Positions 23,567 to 30,045 of a DNA stretch of 30,045 nt are shown here, in pieces. This stretch comes from Verrucomicrobiaceae bacterium (GTDB lineage Bacteria; Verrucomicrobiota; Verrucomicrobiia; Verrucomicrobiales; Verrucomicrobiaceae), in contig JAGKWZ010000063.1 in NCBI GenBank assembly GCA_021151605.1, forward strand, positions 1-30,045, read 5' to 3'. Position 1 is the first letter of the stretch. Each line of letters opens with the position of its first letter. Both the position numbers and the translations under genes were made by a program. A model generated the notes under the pieces. That model did no database searches, was not told the origin of the DNA, and worked only from the letters and a program-made list of their open reading frames with translations.

Positions 23567-24664
23567 TTAGGGGAAAAGCTCCTCCTGCTCGTCGGTGATG
23601 CTGCGGCGGCGGTCGAGGGATTTGATCTCGTCGATGAACTCGCCCACGTCTTCAAACTGACGGTAAACGGAGGCATAGCGGACGTAGGCGACATGGTCGA
23701 TAGCCTCCAGTTTGCGCATAACCTTGGCACCGATGACGGTTGAGGGGATCTCGCGGTAGCCCTCTTCTTCGAGTTCGTTGGCGATGTCGTCAGCACACTG
23801 TTCTAGCTGCTCCATTTTCACAGGACGCTTTTCGCAGGCCTTGCGCAGGCCGGACATGAGCTTCTCACGGTCAAAATGAGCGCTCTGCACTTTTTCACGG
23901 CAGACAGAGCAAATCTCATCACCCGCAGCATTCACGCGGAACTCGAGCTTCGGGTCATCGACCTCCGTTTTCTGACACACCGTGCATTGATGAAAAAAGG
24001 CCGCGCCAGAGTTCGAAGCCGACTCGAAGGCTGCACGCTTTTGCCCCACCATCGCCATGTGTTTGCGCTCCCTTATGAAGCCAGGACCGAAAGTGATGAG
24101 GAAGTTGAGATGAGCAAAAAGCACCGGCCAGATGGTGGAGGGAGCCCCCATCACGAGCAGCACCGTCATGGCCACATCGAGCCAGGCGATCCATTTGATC
24201 TTCACTGGGATGATGAAGAAGAAAAGGATCTCTTCATTCGGATAGATCATCGCAAAGGCGAGCAGCAGACTCTGGAAGAGAAACATGCCCGTGGCCGTGT
24301 AGCCAAAAATCATGGAACCCACAGCGACTGCCAGCATCCCACCGACAAAATAAAGCGTGAGCCTGAATGAGCCCCAGGCTGCCTCCAGGCCCCGCCCGAG
24401 CCACATGAGAAACATGGTGCCAAGGATGGCCCACAGGAGATTCAGTGTCCCAGGAATGAAGACATAGGTGAACAAGCGCCAGACCTGCCCATGCAACACA
24501 CGCACGCCATCCAGTGTCAGGAAGTCCAGATAGGCAGATTTTCCCTCCGGCTCCAGAAGCGTAAAGATGACGAAGGTCAGCAGTTGCAATCCAGCGATGA
24601 ACTGGACCAGCCCAGGGATGGCAAAACGTCCGAAGCGGGATTCTAATTTGTCGATGAAACGCAT
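23567..24664 (-). CDS. Rhomboid-like membrane protein fused to an NrdR-type ATP-cone
   Basis: A single frame of 365 residues with three parts. Residues 1-195 are a rhomboid-like membrane domain (VWRLFTYVFI at 61-70, LEAAWGSFRLTLYFVGG at 93-109, YPNEEILFFFIIPVKIKWIAW at 141-161). The serine motif GxSGA is replaced by GYTATGM at 121-127, although a His (H185) remains, so proteolysis is unlikely. Residues 227-255 are a four-cysteine finger (C227, C230, C252, C255). Residues 264-350 match the C-terminal ATP-cone of the ribonucleotide reductase repressor NrdR: FDREKLMSGLRKACEKRPV and AYVRYASVYRQFEDVGEFI. NrdR's own DNA-binding ribbon and the VxKRDG nucleotide motif before the cone are absent. HIT follows 6 bases downstream. 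Confidence 0.86.
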   Translation of the reverse strand: MRFIDKLESRFGRFAIPGLVQFIAGLQLLTFVIFTLLEPEGKSAYLDFLTLDGVRVLHGQVWRLFTYVFIPGTLNLLWAILGTMFLMWLGRGLEAAWGSFRLTLYFVGGMLAVAVGSMIFGYTATGMFLFQSLLLAFAMIYPNEEILFFFIIPVKIKWIAWLDVAMTVLLVMGAPSTIWPVLFAHLNFLITFGPGFIRERKHMAMVGQKRAAFESASNSGAAFFHQCTVCQKTEVDDPKLEFRVNAAGDEICSVCREKVQSAHFDREKLMSGLRKACEKRPVKMEQLEQCADDIANELEEEGYREIPSTVIGAKVMRKLEAIDHVAYVRYASVYRQFEDVGEFIDEIKSLDRRRSITDEQEELFP

Positions 24665-24789
24665 GGGGGAGAGCAGCGCAGTCTGTGGACTGCTTTCCTG
24701 CCTGCGGCAAGGCGTTCCATGCGATGAAGATGAACAACGCTTGAGACATAGTGCCGTGATGGCATATCGTCTGAGTTTTAATCGCCCCC

Positions 24790-25704
24790 ATGTCCGCGCC
24801 GCTTTTCACCGTCTATACCCCGACCTACAATCGGGCGCACACGCTGCATCGCTGCTACGAGAGCATGAAGGCGCAGACGTTTCGGGACTTTGAATGGCTG
24901 ATCGTGGATGATGGCAGCACGGATGGCACGGCGGAGCTGGTGGCTGGCTGGCAGGCGGAAGGGCTGCTGCCGATCCGCTACGAACCACGCCCCCACGGCG
25001 GGGCGCATCGAGTGCACAATTACTGTCTGGGTGCCGCCGAGGGGCAACTCTTCGTCAAACTGGACTCGGATGACGGCTGCCTGCCGCAGGCACTGGAGCG
25101 GCTGCATTTTCACTGGCAAAGCATCCCCGAGAGCACGCGTGCCAGTTTCTCCGGCGTCACGGGACTTTGCCAAAACCAGGATGGCGACCTGGTGGGCACT
25201 CGCTTCCCCATTGAGCCACTCGACTGCACCGCCGCCGAGCTGGAATATGTGCATCATGTTCGCGGGGAAAAGTGGGGCTGTCTCCGGCTCGATGTCCTGC
25301 GCCAGTTCCCCTTCCCTGATGACTGCGCAGGGAACTTCATCCCTGAGTCCTACGTCTGGTCACAGATCTCACAGCATTACAAGACCCGCCATGTGAACGA
25401 GCCACTGCGCATCTACTGGATGGACGCACCATCACTCGTGCATGGGAGGTCAGATCCCGCGACGAATGCAGACGGTCACCGGCGGATGTTTGGCATGGTG
25501 CTCAACCTGGAGGCCAAATACGCCGCAGCGGCACCATGGCGGCTGCTGCGTGCTGCGGTGCAGTTCACACGCTTCAGCCTGCTTTTCCATGCCGGATTCA
25601 CTCAGCAGTGGCAAGGCCTGCGTCCGATCCTGCCGAGGCTGCTTTGGCTTTTGGGGCTGCCGCTCGGGTGCGCACTGTTTCTGCGGGATCAAATGCGGAA
25701 ATGA
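24790..25704 (+). CDS. Family 2 glycosyltransferase
   Basis: A 304-residue GT-A fold glycosyltransferase. PTYNRAHTL and FEWLIVDDGSTDGTAE are the nucleotide-sugar motifs, and LDSDD carries the metal-binding DxD. A short hydrophobic segment near the C-terminus (LWLLGLPLGCALFL) may attach it to the membrane. Donor and acceptor are unknown. The start ATG 24790 is preceded by a C-rich leader with no Shine-Dalgarno. Its stop (25702-25704) is directly adjacent to the stop of the convergent DUF5069 gene, with no base between. Confidence 0.9.
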   Translation: MSAPLFTVYTPTYNRAHTLHRCYESMKAQTFRDFEWLIVDDGSTDGTAELVAGWQAEGLLPIRYEPRPHGGAHRVHNYCLGAAEGQLFVKLDSDDGCLPQALERLHFHWQSIPESTRASFSGVTGLCQNQDGDLVGTRFPIEPLDCTAAELEYVHHVRGEKWGCLRLDVLRQFPFPDDCAGNFIPESYVWSQISQHYKTRHVNEPLRIYWMDAPSLVHGRSDPATNADGHRRMFGMVLNLEAKYAAAAPWRLLRAAVQFTRFSLLFHAGFTQQWQGLRPILPRLLWLLGLPLGCALFLRDQMRK

Positions 25705-26136
25705 TCACGGCATTCGGCCTTCCTCGACATCCATGAGGTCGAAGAAGGTGACGATGTCTTCGCGATGGCCGAGGCCAGCCTCAGCACGCTGCTGGATCAG
25801 ACCGGGCGTCGCTTCATCGCGCCAGCCACGCTTGAACATAAAGCCATTGAAGAGGCGGATGTGCTCGTCATCCGGTTTGCGCCCGTTTTGGAAGCACCAC
25901 TCGAGCACCTCCTCATCGGTGCCACCTTCCAGCACACGGGCAGTGAGTGCCGCGAAGCTGACCCCCAGCAGGGTGCAGATGCGGTCATCAAACGTGCGGC
26001 TGCCTGGAATGAAGTCGAGATGATAACCCTCAGGCAGTTTGCCTTCGCGGGCATGGTAGCGGATTTTATCGACGATGCGCCCAAAGACGGTGATGCCGCC
26101 GACGGTGTCGCGAGGGGAACGAAAGGGGAAAGACAT
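25705..26136 (-). CDS. DUF5069 domain protein
   Basis: A 143-residue protein with features of the DUF5069 family: SPRDTVGGITVFGRIVDKIR near the start, GYHLDFIPGSRTFDDRI, and an RDEATPG segment. The function is unknown; the family is common in Verrucomicrobiota and related bacteria. It lies 33 bases downstream of the oxidoreductase gene in the same direction, so the two may share a transcript. No catalytic residues can be proposed with confidence. Confidence 0.85.
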   Translation of the reverse strand: MSFPFRSPRDTVGGITVFGRIVDKIRYHAREGKLPEGYHLDFIPGSRTFDDRICTLLGVSFAALTARVLEGGTDEEVLEWCFQNGRKPDDEHIRLFNGFMFKRGWRDEATPGLIQQRAEAGLGHREDIVTFFDLMDVEEGRMP

Positions 26137-26169
26137 GGTGCATTTTGATAAAGGAGATCTGCCCGCGGG

Positions 26170-27045
26170 TCAACGCCACACGCCAGCTCCACGCAAGACG
26201 GTCTCATGCACGGCGATGTCATGCGCCGCATCCCAGGCGAGCTTCTTCTCCCCCCGGACGATCTTCGCGAGGTCGGTAAACTCGCCGATGTAGCGATCTT
26301 TCGGCACATTGAGATTGAGGGTCTGTGTGCCCTTTGTGTAACCGCCGTGAGATTCGGTCAGTGACAGATTCACCTTCCCGGTCTCCAGCGGCAGAATCTC
26401 AAAGGTGCCCTTGGTTCCAGTGACATTGAAACGCCGGCGTGGCCCGCCAAAAGGGTCCGCATGGTTGCAGCGGAGCGAGGCCGTGGCCTTGGCATATTCG
26501 AGCACGGCCAGTTGGTTGTCTTTCATTCCATCACTCGTCGTCGGCGTGGAGAAGGCATGAACGGCTTTGGGTTTGCCCAGCAGGGTGACGACGGCATCCG
26601 TGATGTGGCAGGCGAGTTCGAAGAAGCCGCCACCTTCCAGCTCGCCAAGTTTGCGGCGGGTGCCGCTGTCTGCGAGCTTGCCCATCGCAGCATCGATCTC
26701 GGTGATCTCCCCCAGCCACCCTTCCCGAACGGCTCGGAAAAGAAGCTCAAAGGCCGGATTGTAACGCAGCATGTAACCCATCTGGACCGTGAGCCCGAGC
26801 TTCTCGGCCTCCAGGCGCATGGCCTTAAACTCGTCGTGCACGAGCGCCCCCGGTTTATCGAGATGGATGTGCTTGCCAGCCTTCAGACAGCGCAAAGCCG
26901 TGGCGCAGGAGTCAGCAATGTCCGTTTCGACAGCAACCGCTTTCACCTCGGAATTGCCCAGCAAGTCAGACTCGCGCAGCAATGCCAGACCACGGTAGAT
27001 CGACGAGTCAGCCGCCCTGCTCGCGCGGGCCTCATCAGCCTCCAC
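26170..27045 (-). pseudogene. Gfo/Idh/MocA oxidoreductase lacking its N-terminal dinucleotide-binding motif
   Basis: Most of a Gfo/Idh/MocA family NAD(P)-dependent oxidoreductase is present, 291 residues from a GTG at 27043-27045. The frame begins inside the Rossmann fold at the second beta strand (VVGFVEADEARA spans the start). It continues through the catalytic Lys segment GKHIHLDKPGA (K64 from this start; DKP rather than the usual EKP) and the C-terminal domain with GGGFFELACHITD. The first strand and GxGxxG loop are missing: upstream the frame reads only eight codons to a TGA at 27070-27072, and no GxGxxG was found in the other frames back to about 27170. Usual length is 330-350 residues. 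The rest of the frame is intact, so truncation looks recent, or the product has another role. Confidence 0.75.
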
Positions 27046-27076
27046 GAAGCCGACGACCTCGCAGTATCGTCAGCAC

Positions 27077-27760
27077 ATGCGTCCGTCTCTCATCCTGCGC
27101 TGGCTAACTTGGCGAAAAGCCATGGCTCTTTTGGTCATAAGCTTTTGGCTTGTCGCCCTCATCATTTGGGGATGCGATGCCTGGGTGAAACGCTCCGCCG
27201 CAGGCCGTTGTCACCGCAAACTGGAATCCGTGCCAATAACTCCCGTAGCCCTTGTTCTTGGCTGCTCACCCAAGGTCGCAGGCAGGACAAATCTGTTTTT
27301 CGGTCATCGTATCAATGCCGCAGTAGCGCTGCATCGGGCGGGTAAGGTGAAGGCCTTCATCGTCAGCGGAGACAATGGCACTCACGACTACGACGAACCC
27401 ACAGCCATGAAAGAGGCGTTGATCGCCCGAGGTATCCCGGATGCCGCGATCTACTGCGACTACGCTGGCTTTCGCACCCTGGATTCCGTGGTGCGTGCCC
27501 AGAGCATTTTTGGTCAATCTCGTTTCATCGTCGTCTCCCAGCATTTCCACAATGAGCGCGCCATTTTCCTGGCCCGGCGGCACGGACTGGATGCCCTTGG
27601 CTTCGATGCGGAAGATGTCTCACGCAGCATCGCCCCCACGACCTATCTTCGGGAATATCTGGCCCGGGTTCAGGCAGTTCTGGACACCACCCTTCTCGGC
27701 ACGAAACCCAAATTCAGTGGCCCACCCGTGCTGATGACAATTCGTCACCCAGAAGCGTGA
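27077..27760 (+). CDS. SanA/YdcF-like (DUF218/ElyC) membrane protein
   Basis: A 227-residue protein with an N-terminal membrane anchor (MALLVISFWLVALIIWG) and a DUF218 domain. Motifs typical of the SanA branch are ALVLGCSP, the FFGHRINAAVALHRAGKVK segment, IVSGDNGTHDYDEPTAM, RTLDSVVRAQ, FIVVSQHFHNERAIFLARR and an acidic-then-PTTYLREYLARVQAVLD tail. SanA is linked to envelope barrier function in enterobacteria; the chemistry of the family is unsettled. The start lies 31 bases from the truncated start of the divergent oxidoreductase frame. Confidence 0.9.
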   Translation: MRPSLILRWLTWRKAMALLVISFWLVALIIWGCDAWVKRSAAGRCHRKLESVPITPVALVLGCSPKVAGRTNLFFGHRINAAVALHRAGKVKAFIVSGDNGTHDYDEPTAMKEALIARGIPDAAIYCDYAGFRTLDSVVRAQSIFGQSRFIVVSQHFHNERAIFLARRHGLDALGFDAEDVSRSIAPTTYLREYLARVQAVLDTTLLGTKPKFSGPPVLMTIRHPEA

Positions 27761-27784
27761 GCACCCTATTCCCTTCATTATCCG

Positions 27785-27830
27785 CCGCCTCTGCCATGCC
27801 GGGGCCTTCGTTGCGACCGTGATGAGGCGG
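27785..27830. other. Inverted repeat between convergent genes
   Basis: CCGCCTC (27785-27791) and GAGGCGG (27824-27830) form a 7-base stem with a 32-base loop in the 90-base gap between the SanA-like and HsdR genes. There is no T-run, so a terminator role is uncertain. Confidence 0.3.
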
Positions 27831-27850
27831 ACTCAGAGCGTGAAAAGGGG

Positions 27851-30045
27851 TTACGCCGCCGAGGCTTGCCGCAGCAGCTCCCAAAGTCCGGTGTGATTCA
27901 GCAGGATGTTTTTCAATCCCTTGCGCACGGCTTCGGAGTTGAGCGCCTTGCTGCTCATGGAGGTGTGAGCATCGAGCGCATCGAGCGCATCGACGATGGC
28001 GTTCATGAGTTCGCTGTCGAGATCGGGCGAGGTGGCGAATTGCTCCTTGGTGTTGTTGGCGGCCTGCTGGCGCAGGGTTTCGGACTGGAGCATCTTGCCG
28101 CGCAGAACGTGGTTCACATAGACGAGCTGGTCCTGCTCGGTGGTTTCAGCGCCAAAGAGCTCGTTTAGCTTCTCGATCAGCTCGCCCATGAAGATCTTGG
28201 TTTTCTCCTGCACGCTGCCGCCGCCTGTGTCGGTGATCGGTTCCAGTTTCGGGGTCTCGCCTTCGCTCAAGAGCATCGGCTGTTTACCTTTGTGCAGCAG
28301 CTTGTGGCGGGTCAGCACCACTTTGGACAGGTCGATGCCCTCGCGCTCGCGGCCAAACTCCAGCAGCGGGATGAGGCGTTTGAAGAAGATCGCACGCTTC
28401 TCGATGGCGGTGTTCCCGTAGTCGAAGATTTGGGAAAGGAAGGTGTAGAGGCGGATGAAGGCGCCCAGATCGTTTTTGAAGAGAAGGAGAGCATTCAGCT
28501 CATCCTGCGCAGCCTTGATGGCGGCCTCGTCTTGCTTTTCGCGGGCGGCTTTGAGGGCCTCTTGAGCGGCTTTGTAGCGCCGCATGAGCCGATCCACGAC
28601 TGGCTCGATGGCTTTGAGCAGTTCGCTTTGCTTTTCGCCTTTCAGATCGGCCTCCACCACGCGGTCCACCTCGTAGTCATCGTAGTGACCGGCCGCGTCC
28701 AGTTTGGCGCGGAGGTTGAAGACGAGGTTCGGGTCCGTGGTGGCGGCGAGTTCGGCGGTGGTGTGGTAGGTCTTGAAGGACGCGAGGATGTCGGCGGCTT
28801 CGTTGACGAAATCGACGACGTAGGTCGTGTCCTTGCCGGGATGGGCGCGATTCAGGCGGGAGAGCGTCTGCACGGCCTGGATGCCATCAAGGCGCTTATC
28901 GACATACATGCCGCAGAGCAGCGGCTGGTCGAAGCCGGTCTGAAACTTGTTCGCCACCAGCAGGATTTGGTAATCGTCGCCTTGGAAGGCCTCGCGGATG
29001 TCGCGGCCTTTGAGGTTGGGATTCAAAGCCTTGCTCGTCTCCGTGAAGGCATCCTCGCCGCTGTCCTTGTCGTTCACCTCGCCGGAGAAGGCCACCAGCG
29101 TGCCGATCTTGTAGCCTTGTTCGGTGATGAATTTGTCGATAGCCAGCTTCCAGCGCACCGCTTCGAGGCGGCTGCTTACCACCACCATCGCCTTCGCTTT
29201 TCCGTTCAAGAGCGGGGCCACAAACTCGCGGTAATGCTCCACCACCACCTGCACCTTCTGGGCGATGTTGTAAGGGTGCAGCCGCACCCAGCCCATGATG
29301 CCCTTCATCGCGGCGCTGCGTTCCACCTCGGCCTGATCGTATTCCTTGCCCTCGTGGGCCAGTTTGAAGGCCAGCTTGTAGCTCGTGTAGTTTTGCAGCA
29401 CGTCGAGGATGAACTCCTCCTCAATGGCCTGCCGCATGGAATAGACGTGAAAGGGCCGTGGCAAGCCGTCCGCGTCCTTCGTGCCGAAAAGCTCGAGCGT
29501 TTTCGTCTTTGGTGTCGCGGTGAAGGCCACGAAGGTGATGCCGCTCTCGCCTGCGCGGGCCGCCATCTGCGCGGCCAGGATGTCCTCCGTGCTCACCTCG
29601 CCGCCGTCGTTCAGTTCGGCCAGTTCTTCGGGACTCAGCACCTGCTTGAGCTTCGACGCCGCCTCGCCGGTCTGGGAGCTGTGCGCTTCATCCGCGATCA
29701 CGGCAAAGCGTTTCCCTTTGGTCGCGGCGAGTTCACGCACGGCTTCGAGGGCAAAGGGAAAGGTCTGGATCGTGCAGACCACGATCTTCTTCGAGCCATC
29801 CAGCGCCTCCGCCAGCTTGCTGCTCTTGCTGCCGTCCTTGTTCGTGATCGTCGCCACCACGCCACTTGTGCGTTCAAAGTCGAAAATGGCCTCCTGGAGC
29901 TGCGTGTCGATCACCGTGCGGTCAGAGACCACCAGCACCGTATCGAAGACCTTCCGCTGCTCCGCGTCATGCAGCTCCGCCAGGAAATGCGCCGCCCAGG
30001 CGATGCTGTTCGTCTTCCCGCTGCCCGCGCTGTGCTGGATGAGAT
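27851..30045 (-). CDS. hsdR: Type I restriction endonuclease subunit R, HsdR (N-terminus beyond window)
   Basis: The frame is open to the right edge, giving 730 residues of the C-terminal part. The helicase motor is present: Walker A AGSGKT (bases 30011-30028), DEAH box ADEAH (around 29681-29692), FVAFTATPKTKTLELFG as motif III, KFQTGFDQPLLCGMYVDKRL as motif V, and QTLSRLNRAHPGKDTTYVVDF as motif VI. The C-terminal helical domain contains a coiled, Ala/Lys-rich stretch. The N-terminal nuclease domain lies beyond the window. HsdR uses ATP to pull DNA through the restriction complex and cut it far from the recognition site. HsdM and HsdS are not within view. Confidence 0.95.
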   Translation of the reverse strand, partial: LIQHSAGSGKTNSIAWAAHFLAELHDAEQRKVFDTVLVVSDRTVIDTQLQEAIFDFERTSGVVATITNKDGSKSSKLAEALDGSKKIVVCTIQTFPFALEAVRELAATKGKRFAVIADEAHSSQTGEAASKLKQVLSPEELAELNDGGEVSTEDILAAQMAARAGESGITFVAFTATPKTKTLELFGTKDADGLPRPFHVYSMRQAIEEEFILDVLQNYTSYKLAFKLAHEGKEYDQAEVERSAAMKGIMGWVRLHPYNIAQKVQVVVEHYREFVAPLLNGKAKAMVVVSSRLEAVRWKLAIDKFITEQGYKIGTLVAFSGEVNDKDSGEDAFTETSKALNPNLKGRDIREAFQGDDYQILLVANKFQTGFDQPLLCGMYVDKRLDGIQAVQTLSRLNRAHPGKDTTYVVDFVNEAADILASFKTYHTTAELAATTDPNLVFNLRAKLDAAGHYDDYEVDRVVEADLKGEKQSELLKAIEPVVDRLMRRYKAAQEALKAAREKQDEAAIKAAQDELNALLLFKNDLGAFIRLYTFLSQIFDYGNTAIEKRAIFFKRLIPLLEFGREREGIDLSKVVLTRHKLLHKGKQPMLLSEGETPKLEPITDTGGGSVQEKTKIFMGELIEKLNELFGAETTEQDQLVYVNHVLRGKMLQSETLRQQAANNTKEQFATSPDLDSELMNAIVDALDALDAHTSMSSKALNSEAVRKGLKNILLNHTGLWELLRQASAA

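Overview
The window looks like an ordinary, densely coded bacterial chromosome segment of about 55-60% GC. It most probably comes from a member of the Verrucomicrobiota (Verrucomicrobiaceae / Prosthecobacter-like). This placement is an inference. It rests on a DUF5069 protein, a Ser/Thr kinase with an N-terminal zinc ribbon, a rhomboid-like protein with a C-terminal zinc finger, a Gsp-type pseudopilin operon, and many start codons with C/A-rich leaders and no Shine-Dalgarno sequence. I saw no rRNA, tRNA, CRISPR array, transposase or prophage genes, and no gap without a gene longer than about 200 bases.

Layout. 1-902: 3' part of an M20 metallopeptidase gene. 912-2105 (-): zinc-ribbon membrane protein of unknown role. 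2277-3368 (+): hisC, convergent with queA (3376-4350, -). 4547-11469 (+): a tight type II secretion operon with an unknown secreted protein, then gspE, gspF and five pseudopilin genes (G, H, I, J, K). No secretin (D) or C/L/M platform genes are in view. 11580-15713 (+): a four-gene membrane cluster encoding a double zinc-ribbon DUF4178 protein, a small membrane protein with a Gly/Ser tail, DUF350, and a polyamine-synthase-like enzyme fused to membrane helices. 15789-16808 (-): di-heme cytochrome c peroxidase. 16996-17904 (+): sugar nucleotidyltransferase. 17980-18765 (-): orphan ABC ATPase. 18880-21288 (-): zinc-ribbon Ser/Thr kinase. 21436-22347 (+): RluA-type pseudouridine synthase. 22470-23174 (+): Sel1-repeat lipoprotein. 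23207-24664 (-): a HIT protein gene downstream of a rhomboid-like/NrdR ATP-cone fusion gene. 24790-25704 (+): glycosyltransferase 2. 25705-27045 (-): DUF5069 gene behind an N-terminally truncated Gfo/Idh/MocA oxidoreductase. 27077-27760 (+): SanA/YdcF-like protein. 27851-30045 (-): type I restriction HsdR, running off the window.

The most unusual items are three. First, one uninterrupted reading frame joins a rhomboid-like membrane domain that has lost its serine motif, a four-cysteine finger, and the C-terminal ATP-cone of the ribonucleotide reductase regulator NrdR, without NrdR's DNA-binding zinc ribbon. Second, the DUF4178/small protein/DUF350/membrane aminopropyltransferase cluster looks like an envelope polyamine system whose biochemistry is not settled. 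Its spacers carry a seven-base tandem repeat and a REP-like inverted repeat whose right arm supplies the apparent ribosome binding site of the last gene. Third, the oxidoreductase at 26170-27045 has lost its dinucleotide-binding N-terminus exactly where the divergent SanA-like gene begins.
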